A DNA stretch of 64,000 bases from Anaerococcus senegalensis JC48 (GTDB lineage Bacteria; Bacillota; Clostridia; Tissierellales; Peptoniphilaceae). This document shows positions 57,372 through 64,000 of this stretch, piece after piece. The stretch spans positions 320,873 to 384,872 of the forward strand of contig NZ_HE578907.1 of the NCBI RefSeq assembly GCF_000321005.1, written 5' to 3'. The translations under genes and the position numbers were made by a program. The number at the start of each line of letters is the position of its first letter. Within the stretch, counting starts at the first letter, position 1. The notes under the pieces are model-generated. The model worked only from the letters and a program-made list of their open reading frames with translations, did not search any database and was not told the origin of the DNA.

Positions 57372-58283
57372 ATGACAATTAATCAAAATGCAAAACAACT
57401 TATAGGTAATACACCTTTATTAAAGTTAAATTCTTTAAAAAAAGAAGGTAGAGCTGATATCTATGTAAAAGTTGAAAAGAATAATGTTGCTGGATCTATT
57501 AAAGATAGAATTGCACTTTATATGATTGAAGAGGCTGAAAAATCAGGAAAACTAAAAAAAGGTGATACAATTGTTGAGCCAACAAGTGGAAACACTGGTG
57601 TAGCATTAGCAGCCCTTGCTGCAGCAAAAGGATATAAATGTATATTAACTATGCCAAGTTCTATGAGTGTTGAAAGATCAAAACTTGCAGAAGCTTATGG
57701 TGCAGAAGTTATAAGAACTACTGAAAATGCATTGCAAGGTGCAGTTGATAAAGCAAAAGAATTAGCTAAAAAAGATGGCTATTTTATGCCAGATCAATTT
57801 TCTAATCCTGCAAATATAAAGGCTCATTACGAGACTACTGGCGTAGAAATATTAAATGAAATTACTCCAGATGCATTTATAGCAGGTGTAGGAACTGGTG
57901 GAACAGTAACTGGTGTTGGAAAAAGATTAAAAGAAAATAATGAAAATATTAAAATTTATGCAATTGAGCCTGCAGAAAGTCCATTACTTTCAGGTGGAAA
58001 AGCTTCAGGTCACAAAATTCAAGGAATAGGTGGAAACTTTGTACCTAAGAATTTAAACTTTGATTTAGTAGATGGAATTGTTGATGTTAAAGGTGATGAT
58101 GCCATTGAGATGTCAAGAAATTTAGCTAAAAATGAAGCTTTGGCTGTAGGAATTTCATCAGGCGCAAATGTAGTTGGTGCAATTCAAATTGCGGATGAAC
58201 TTGGTGAGGGGAAATCTGTTGTAACAGTTTTACCAGATACTGGTGAAAGATATTTATCAACAACATTGTATGATTTAGATTAA
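57372..58283 (+). CDS. cysK: cysteine synthase (O-acetylserine sulfhydrylase)
   Basis: CysK (303 residues) forms cysteine from O-acetylserine and sulfide. The PLP-binding lysine is Lys 44 in [12 protein letters not shown], and [12 protein letters not shown] and the phosphate-binding [12 protein letters not shown] loops are intact. The C-terminal [11 protein letters not shown] and [14 protein letters not shown] match the family. An AAGGAG site precedes the start. It is followed after one base by cysE, so the two enzymes of cysteine synthesis are coupled and can form the cysteine synthase complex. Confidence 0.97.
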   Translation: MTINQNAKQLIGNTPLLKLNSLKKEGRADIYVKVEKNNVAGSIKDRIALYMIEEAEKSGKLKKGDTIVEPTSGNTGVALAALAAAKGYKCILTMPSSMSVERSKLAEAYGAEVIRTTENALQGAVDKAKELAKKDGYFMPDQFSNPANIKAHYETTGVEILNEITPDAFIAGVGTGGTVTGVGKRLKENNENIKIYAIEPAESPLLSGGKASGHKIQGIGGNFVPKNLNFDLVDGIVDVKGDDAIEMSRNLAKNEALAVGISSGANVVGAIQIADELGEGKSVVTVLPDTGERYLSTTLYDLD

Positions 58284-58284
58284 T

Positions 58285-58812
58285 ATGACATTTGAAGAAT
58301 ATAAGGATGAATTAGTTAAGGCAGCTTTATTAAAAGATCCTGCCTTAATTAAGGCTGAAGATGCAATTAGATTTTCTCCAGGAATCAAAGCGCTTTTAGC
58401 TCACTTTGAAGCTCATAAACTATATCTTGAAGGTGAATTTTCTAAGGCAAATGAAATTAGTCAAAATGCTAGAAAAGATACGGGGATTGAGATTCATCCT
58501 GGTGCGAAAATTGGTAGAAGATGTTACATAGATCATGGAATGGGTGTTGTAATAGGGGAAACTGCTGAAGTTGGAGATGATGTATTAATGTATCACGGAG
58601 TAACCTTAGGCGGTTTGATAAATGACAGAGTAAAGAGACATCCAACAGTTGGAAATAATGTGCTAATAGGAGCAGGAGCAATTTTATTAGGTAATATTAC
58701 AATAGGAAATGATTGTAAAATTGGAGCTAATTCTGTTGTTTTAAATGATGTACCAGATGACTGTACTGCTGTTGGTGCTCCAGCCAAAATTATAAAACAT
58801 AATCATAATTAA
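58285..58812 (+). CDS. cysE: serine O-acetyltransferase
   Basis: CysE (175 residues) acetylates serine with acetyl-CoA. It is the short type lacking the long N-terminal helical domain of the E. coli enzyme. A left-handed beta-helix is seen from about 65: [40 protein letters not shown], and [17 protein letters not shown]. The C-terminal residues can insert into CysK in other species. There is no separate ribosome binding site; the start follows cysK by one base, suggesting coupling. A structured terminator follows. Confidence 0.96.
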   Translation: MTFEEYKDELVKAALLKDPALIKAEDAIRFSPGIKALLAHFEAHKLYLEGEFSKANEISQNARKDTGIEIHPGAKIGRRCYIDHGMGVVIGETAEVGDDVLMYHGVTLGGLINDRVKRHPTVGNNVLIGAGAILLGNITIGNDCKIGANSVVLNDVPDDCTAVGAPAKIIKHNHN

Positions 58813-58818
58813 AAGTAT

Positions 58819-58875
58819 AAGGACTGTTTTATTTAAAATCTTTGATAAGATTTGATAAACAGCCCTTTTATTTTA
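58819..58875 (+). terminator. two-tiered hairpin terminator after cysE
   Basis: The outer arms AAGG-a-CTGTTT and AAACAG-c-CCTT enclose an inner hairpin AAATCTT-TGAT-AAGATTT (58836-58853). A T-rich tail follows. The layered form is unusual for this window, where other terminators are simple hairpins. Confidence 0.75.
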
Positions 58876-58885
58876 AGGAGTTAAT

Positions 58886-60622
58886 ATGTATAAAAAATTT
58901 AAGTGGTTTATTAATTATTACAAAAAAAATTATATAATTGGTATTATATTTTTGCTATTGAGTGATGTTGTTTCACTATTTTTACCATATATAATTGGAA
59001 AATTGATTGATTTAATTTATAATGGTTCAATTGACATGCATTATTTTAGTCAGATAATCATTTTTACAATTTTTATTATTATACTTAAATATTTTCTTGC
59101 TATGGGATGGTCTTACAATGTATTTAAGGCTAGTGGTAGTATTGAGTATCTAACTAGAAATAAATTGATGAAAAAATTTCTTGGCCAATCTCAAGAGTTT
59201 TTTGAAAAAAATTCGACAGGATCATTAATGGGAAAATCAACAAATGATATTTCTCAAATTTCAGTAATGGCAGGATATGGTACTTTATCATTAATTGATG
59301 CTACAGTACTACCTTTAAGTGTCATTTTGGTTATGATTTTTACTATAGATTTAAAATTAACTATATTTTCTATATTACCCTTACCACTTATAGCAATAAT
59401 TTATTTTAAGATAGGAGATAAGATATATGATAAATCTAAAAAAGTTAATCAATCTTTTGATAAACTAAATGATACAGTATTAGAAGATGCTGAAGGAATT
59501 AGAATTATAAGAGTTTTTAATATTGTAGAAAATAGGAGAAAAATATTTTATGAAAATGCAGATAAGCTTGCAAAGCATAATATTACTCTAGCCAAATATC
59601 AAGCTTTGCTTGCTCCGGTTGAGAGGATTATTACTTCATTAACATTTGTTATAGCTATTGGTTTTGGTTCTTATCTTATGACATTAGGACAATTAAGTAT
59701 AGGTCAAATTGTCTCATTTACTTATTATTTAAATATGCTAGTTTGGCCAATGTATGCTTTGGGTGATTTTATAAATTTAAAACAACAAGCTAGTGCTGCA
59801 ATGGATAGAATAAATGAAACATTGGATCATAAAGAAGAAATTAAAAATTCAGATAATAAAGGAAAAGTAAAATCTCCAGTAAATATAGAGTTTGATTCAC
59901 ATAGCTTTAAGTACCCTACATCTAAAGATAATATTTTAAATGAAATTAATTTAGAAATTAAAAATTCTACTTCTTTAGGTATATTAGGAAAAACTTCTTC
60001 TGGTAAAACAACTCTTATTAAACAATTACTAGATTTATATAAAATTAATAAGTCTAGCATTTATATAAATGATGAAATTTCATCAGATATTTCTTTTAAA
60101 TCTTTAAAAAATAAAATCGGATATGTTCCACAACAACACATGATTTTTTCTGACACTTTGAGAAATAATATATTATTTTCTAATGATAAAGCAAATGAAG
60201 AACAATTAGAAAGAGCCATAGATATTGCTGATTTCAGTAAAGATGTAAATGAATTTGAAAAAGGATTAAATACAATAACTGGTGAAAAAGGAGTATCTTT
60301 ATCAGGTGGACAAAAACAAAGATTGTCCATTGCTAGGGCTGTACTAAATGATCCTGAAATATTAATTTTAGATGATGCTATGAGTGCTGTTGATGCAAAT
60401 ACGGAAAAAAATATTTTAAATAACTTATTAGAATATAGAAAAGATAAGACAACTATTATTATTATTGCCCATAGAATAAGCCAGGTTCAAAATTGTGATA
60501 AGATTATTGTTTTAGATGAAGGTAGAATTGTAGAAATGGGCAATCATTATGAATTGATGAACAATAATAAATGGTATAAGAAACAATACGAAAATCAAAT
60601 TTTAGGTGATAAATATGAATAA
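58886..60622 (+). CDS. ABC exporter half-transporter with non-canonical catalytic site
   Basis: This 578-residue protein fuses a six-helix membrane domain (about 1-310) to a nucleotide-binding domain. Walker A is GKTSSGKTT near 369, the signature is LSGGQ near 473, and Walker B reads ILILDDAMSAVD. The residue after Walker B is Asp instead of the catalytic Glu, as in one partner of heterodimeric exporters such as TM287/288 and BmrCD. The next gene encodes the other half. AAGGAG precedes the ATG. The substrate is unknown; related pairs export drugs or peptides. Confidence 0.9.
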   Translation: MYKKFKWFINYYKKNYIIGIIFLLLSDVVSLFLPYIIGKLIDLIYNGSIDMHYFSQIIIFTIFIIILKYFLAMGWSYNVFKASGSIEYLTRNKLMKKFLGQSQEFFEKNSTGSLMGKSTNDISQISVMAGYGTLSLIDATVLPLSVILVMIFTIDLKLTIFSILPLPLIAIIYFKIGDKIYDKSKKVNQSFDKLNDTVLEDAEGIRIIRVFNIVENRRKIFYENADKLAKHNITLAKYQALLAPVERIITSLTFVIAIGFGSYLMTLGQLSIGQIVSFTYYLNMLVWPMYALGDFINLKQQASAAMDRINETLDHKEEIKNSDNKGKVKSPVNIEFDSHSFKYPTSKDNILNEINLEIKNSTSLGILGKTSSGKTTLIKQLLDLYKINKSSIYINDEISSDISFKSLKNKIGYVPQQHMIFSDTLRNNILFSNDKANEEQLERAIDIADFSKDVNEFEKGLNTITGEKGVSLSGGQKQRLSIARAVLNDPEILILDDAMSAVDANTEKNILNNLLEYRKDKTTIIIIAHRISQVQNCDKIIVLDEGRIVEMGNHYELMNNNKWYKKQYENQILGDKYE

Positions 60623-62354
60623 CTTAAGTAAAAAAGAAAGTTATAATAGATTGAAAAATTATGCTTTAAATGAAAAAAAATATTTGTTCATAGGTTTTAT
60701 ATTTTCTTTTTTTAGAACAATATTAGAAATAATAGGACCTATGATTATAGCTTATCTAATTAATAATGTATTGAAAAATAAAATGACTGATAAAGATGTT
60801 AAACTGATTTCTCTTCTATTAGCCTTATATTTCATTGTATTTATAGTTACTGGAATTCTTTTAAATAGATCTAGGGTTTATTTTCAGATTTCAGCAAATA
60901 AAATAGCCTCTAGAGTACAAAAGGATGTTTATGATAAGGTATCTACATTTCCAATTTCATACTTTGACAATCTTCCCTCTGGGAAAATTGCATCTAGAAT
61001 CACAAATGATACTAATAAATTAAAAACTATGTTTCAATTACTTTTTTCAGATATTATTAATTCCTTAATATTAATAATAGGTTTGTATATAACACTGTTA
61101 TTTACTGATACAATAGCTGCATTGATGCTCTTGATTCTAATGCCCATAGTATATATTATATTTAAAACTTACTTAAATAAAACTTATGCATATACAAAAG
61201 AAATAAAAATATATACAGCAGATATAAATGCAAAAATAAATGAATATATCCAAAATATGGAAATTATCCAAGTATTTAACAGAGAGGGTTTCATATTTAA
61301 AAAATTTGATAAAATAAATAAAAAAATCTACTATATTAATATAGAATTATCTAAATTAAGATCATATTCAGGCTACAGAGCTATGGATATAATACAATTT
61401 TTAGCAATAATAATAGTTTTAATTTATTTTGGCCTAGGTTCAATAACTAAAATATATTTAGTTACTGTAGGTTCTTTATATATGGCTATAGATTATACTA
61501 CAAAAATTTTCAATAATATTAATACAATTATTATGAGGTTTGGTGATGTAGAAGATGCATTTTCATCTGCTAATCATATATTTGAATTACTGGAAATGAA
61601 TTCAATGGAAAAATTTGAAGAAAAAAATATCGATTTAAAATCTGATATAAATTTTGATAATATTTATTTTTCTTATTCTAATGAAGATGTGATTAAAGAT
61701 CTTTCATTTAAGGTGAAAAGTGGAAGTTCAATTGCTTTTGTAGGTCAAACTGGTTCAGGAAAATCTACTCTGATAAATCTGTTATTAAATTTTTATTCTC
61801 CTAGAAAAGGGAAAATTACAATAGGTGATGTAAATATAAATAAAATTGATAGAAATAAGTTGAGAGAAGATATGGCTGTAGTTCTTCAAGATGCTTTTTT
61901 ATTTAAAGATACTATTAAAGAAAACATAAAAATGGGAGAATCTTTTTCTGATAAAGAAGTTATAAATTCTTTAAAAAAAGTAGGTGGAGAGAAACTTTTA
62001 CAAAGAGGAATAGATAGCATGTTATTAGAAAATGGTTCTAATTTAAGTCAAGGTGAAAAACAACTTATAGCATTTGCGAGAGCATATATAAGAGATCCAA
62101 AAATTTTAATTTTAGATGAAGCGACTTCGAATATAGACACAGAAACTGAAAATATAATACAAAAAGGAATAAATGAATTAAAGAAAGATAGAACCACCTT
62201 TATAGTTGCTCATAGATTATCTACAATTAAAAACGTCGATAAAATTTTGGTTTTATCCCATGGTAAAATTATAGAATCTGGTAATCATGATCAACTAATG
62301 AACAAAAACGGTATATATAAAAAAATGTACCTAAAACAAATAAAAGAAAATTAA
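60615..62354 (+). CDS. ABC exporter half-transporter, canonical ATPase partner
   Basis: This protein of about 579 residues has a six-helix membrane domain (about 20-310) and a nucleotide-binding domain with Walker A GQTGSGKST near 377 and Walker B ILILDEATSNID with the catalytic Glu. Its signature motif is LSQGE, not LSGGQ. In the heterodimer this degenerate signature would face the Asp-bearing site of the partner, giving one weak and one active ATP site. A GTG at 60606 is in frame, but the ATG at 60615 fits the AGGTGAT site better. It overlaps the previous gene by eight bases. Confidence 0.9.
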   Translation: MNNLSKKESYNRLKNYALNEKKYLFIGFIFSFFRTILEIIGPMIIAYLINNVLKNKMTDKDVKLISLLLALYFIVFIVTGILLNRSRVYFQISANKIASRVQKDVYDKVSTFPISYFDNLPSGKIASRITNDTNKLKTMFQLLFSDIINSLILIIGLYITLLFTDTIAALMLLILMPIVYIIFKTYLNKTYAYTKEIKIYTADINAKINEYIQNMEIIQVFNREGFIFKKFDKINKKIYYINIELSKLRSYSGYRAMDIIQFLAIIIVLIYFGLGSITKIYLVTVGSLYMAIDYTTKIFNNINTIIMRFGDVEDAFSSANHIFELLEMNSMEKFEEKNIDLKSDINFDNIYFSYSNEDVIKDLSFKVKSGSSIAFVGQTGSGKSTLINLLLNFYSPRKGKITIGDVNINKIDRNKLREDMAVVLQDAFLFKDTIKENIKMGESFSDKEVINSLKKVGGEKLLQRGIDSMLLENGSNLSQGEKQLIAFARAYIRDPKILILDEATSNIDTETENIIQKGINELKKDRTTFIVAHRLSTIKNVDKILVLSHGKIIESGNHDQLMNKNGIYKKMYLKQIKEN

Positions 62355-62388
62355 ATTTAGAAAACTTTTTCGTATAATTATAGATTTA

Positions 62389-62397
62389 TGATATAAT
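62389..62397 (+). promoter_or_regulatory. extended -10 promoter of rny
   Basis: TG-A-TATAAT lies 42 bases before the rny ATG. A second TATAAT is present at 62373-62378, so two start sites are possible. The -35 region is poor. Confidence 0.65.
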
Positions 62398-62438
62398 TAA
62401 TTACAGGATGAAAATCCTAAAAAATAGGAGGTGATATA

Positions 62439-63977
62439 ATGAATTTTAATCAAATTATTCTATCTGTCGCCTTCATAATATTAGCTTTTTTTATAGGCTA
62501 TCTTTGTAGAAAAAAAATAGGTGAATCAAAAATTTCTTCTGCAGAAGATTTATCTGCAAGAATTATTGATGAAGCAAATAGAGATGCTGAATCCCTAAAA
62601 AAAGACGCGATTATAAGCGCTAAAGATGAAATTTCTAAACGCAAATTAGAAAGCGAGCAAGAAATTAACAAAAAAAATAATGAACTTGCTACTAAGGAAG
62701 GTCATCTTTTGAAAAAAGAAGAAAGTCTAGATAAAAGATCCTTATTATTAGATAAGAAATCTGACGAAATCTCTAGTGACCAAAAAAAGTTAAAGCAAAA
62801 AGAAGACAGAATTGAGAAACTTATCGAAGAACAAGAGTTGAAGTTACAAGATATTGCTGGTCTAACTACAAGTGAGGCTAAAGATATTTTACTTCAAAGC
62901 TTAAAAAATGATGTTGTTCATGAACAAGCTAAAATTATCAAAGAGTTTGAAGAAAAAACAAAAAATGATAGTAAAAAATTAGCTTCAGAAATTATAGCAA
63001 CAACAATTCAAAGATATGCTGCTGATGAAGTGGCGGAGAGTACGGTTACAGTAGTATCATTGCCAAGCGATGAAATGAAAGGCCGTATAATTGGACGTGA
63101 AGGTAGAAATATTAGAGCTTTTGAACAGTTGTCAGGGACTGATTTAATCATTGACGATACTCCAGAAGCTGTAGTAATATCTGCGTTTGAACCAATTAGA
63201 AGAGAAATTGCTAAGGTTGCATTAGAAAGATTAATTCTTGATGGTAGGATTAATCCATCAAGAATTGAAGAAATGTTGATGAAAGCAGAAGATGAAGTTG
63301 AACAAAGAATAATTGAAGATGGACAAAGCGCTATTGAAGAAGTTGGGATACATAATTTACATCCTCAACTTGTAAGACTCGTAGGAAAACTTAAATTTAG
63401 AACTTCTTATGGTCAAAATGTATTAAAACATTCTATAGAAGTTGCGAAAATTGCGGGAATGCTTGCTCAAGAACTTGGACTTGATGAAAAAGATGCTAAA
63501 AGAGGTGGCTTGCTTCATGATATTGGAAAAGCGATTGATCATGAAGTTGAAGGTACACACATTTCAATTGGAGTTGAAGCTGCTAAAAAATATGGTGAAA
63601 ATAAAAATGTAATTAATTGTATACAATCTCATCACGGAGATGTGGAAGCTAATTGTATAGCTGCAATTTTAGTACAGGCATCAGATGCTATTTCAGCAGC
63701 AAGACCAGGAGCGAGACGAGAAAGTTTAGAAAATTATATTAAAAGATTAGAAAGTTTGGAAGAAATAGCTAATTCATTCGATGGTATAGAAAAAACATTT
63801 GCGGTACAAGCTGGTAGAGAGTTAAGGGTAATGATAAAACCTGAAAAAATATCAGATGATCAAATGGTTGTAATTGCTAGAGAAATTGCACAAAAAATTG
63901 AAACTGAATTAGAATATCCAGGACAAATAAAAGTTAATGTAATTAGGGAGTCAAAAGCGATTGAATATGCAAAATAA
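62439..63977 (+). CDS. rny: ribonuclease Y
   Basis: RNase Y (512 residues) is the membrane-anchored endoribonuclease that starts mRNA decay in many Firmicutes. An N-terminal helix (about 4-22) is followed by a charged coiled coil (about 30-140). A KH domain contains [19 protein letters not shown], and an HD domain contains [10 protein letters not shown] and [13 protein letters not shown]. The C-terminal domain ends with QIKVNVIRE. An AGGAGGTGAT ribosome binding site precedes the ATG. The terminator begins right at the stop codon, so it is likely a single-gene unit. Confidence 0.97.
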   Translation: MNFNQIILSVAFIILAFFIGYLCRKKIGESKISSAEDLSARIIDEANRDAESLKKDAIISAKDEISKRKLESEQEINKKNNELATKEGHLLKKEESLDKRSLLLDKKSDEISSDQKKLKQKEDRIEKLIEEQELKLQDIAGLTTSEAKDILLQSLKNDVVHEQAKIIKEFEEKTKNDSKKLASEIIATTIQRYAADEVAESTVTVVSLPSDEMKGRIIGREGRNIRAFEQLSGTDLIIDDTPEAVVISAFEPIRREIAKVALERLILDGRINPSRIEEMLMKAEDEVEQRIIEDGQSAIEEVGIHNLHPQLVRLVGKLKFRTSYGQNVLKHSIEVAKIAGMLAQELGLDEKDAKRGGLLHDIGKAIDHEVEGTHISIGVEAAKKYGENKNVINCIQSHHGDVEANCIAAILVQASDAISAARPGARRESLENYIKRLESLEEIANSFDGIEKTFAVQAGRELRVMIKPEKISDDQMVVIAREIAQKIETELEYPGQIKVNVIRESKAIEYAK

Positions 63978-64000
63978 AAGAGAGAATAATTTCTCTCTTT
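63977..64000 (+). terminator. intrinsic terminator after rny (cut by the window end)
   Basis: AAAGAGAGAA (63977-63986) and TTCTCTCTTT (63991-64000) form a ten-pair stem around TAAT. The T tract is at or beyond the edge. Confidence 0.8.

Overview
This window is a gene-dense, very AT-rich stretch of Firmicutes chromosome made almost entirely of housekeeping genes. Codon use, Shine-Dalgarno sequences (AAGGAG, AGGAGGTGAT), sigma-A-type promoters and gene content (murT-gatD, gatCAB, pyrK-pyrD type 1B, rqcH, rny) all fit an anaerobic, low-GC Gram-positive bacterium. A non-sporulating member of the Tissierellia/Peptoniphilaceae (Anaerococcus-like) is my best guess from overall character, not a proven assignment. 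The glmU-prs-pth-mfd-prsA-hup block lacks the sporulation genes that accompany it in Bacillus and Clostridium. No tRNA, rRNA, CRISPR array, prophage or insertion sequence was seen, and no gap between genes exceeds 300 bases.

Layout. 1-7.1 kb: secG, rnr, smpB, then an ABC ATPase with a giant FtsX-like permease carrying a long coiled coil. 7.1-11.9 kb: five tightly packed genes (histidine phosphatase, SbcD/YhaO-like nuclease, SbcC/YhaN-like ATPase, metallophosphoesterase, CYTH enzyme). 11.9-17.5 kb: pyrBICFKDE, the UMP pathway without carbamoyl-phosphate synthase, behind a consensus promoter. 17.5-20.4 kb: an exported glucosaminidase and murT-gatD (lipid II amidation). 20.4-22.5 kb: fhs and a TrpR-like regulator. 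22.5-29.9 kb: pcrA-ligA-gatCAB. 29.9-34.7 kb: a frameshifted MTA/SAH deaminase gene, a fused acpS-nnrD gene, alr, a mazF toxin without its antitoxin, and a membrane-anchored ComEC-like metallo-beta-lactamase-fold protein. murC (minus strand) meets this run tail to tail. 36.3-42.5 kb: rpiB-tkt, a frameshifted deoD, glmU, prs, pth. 42.5-48.3 kb: mfd, two PrsA-like lipoproteins, hup. 48.3-55.6 kb: rqcH (minus strand), divergent from gmk-rpoZ-coaBC-priA-ftsY. 55.6-64 kb: rpsB-tsf, cysK-cysE, a heterodimeric ABC exporter, rny.

Themes. Pyrimidine synthesis, PRPP supply (rpiB, tkt, prs), cell-wall precursor supply (glmU, murC, alr, murT-gatD), translation quality control (smpB, rqcH, pth, rnr) and DNA repair (pcrA, ligA, mfd, priA, YhaO/YhaN-like pair) dominate. 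The most notable oddities are two one-base frameshifts in poly-A tracts of two purine-nucleoside genes, the AcpS-NnrD fusion, the antitoxin-less MazF, a predicted leaderless murT mRNA, several inverted repeats at promoters, and a high frequency of TGN extended -10 promoters. I did not find a clearly new multi-gene system. The best candidates for unexplored biology are the coiled-coil FtsX-like transporter and the five-gene phosphoesterase/nuclease operon.
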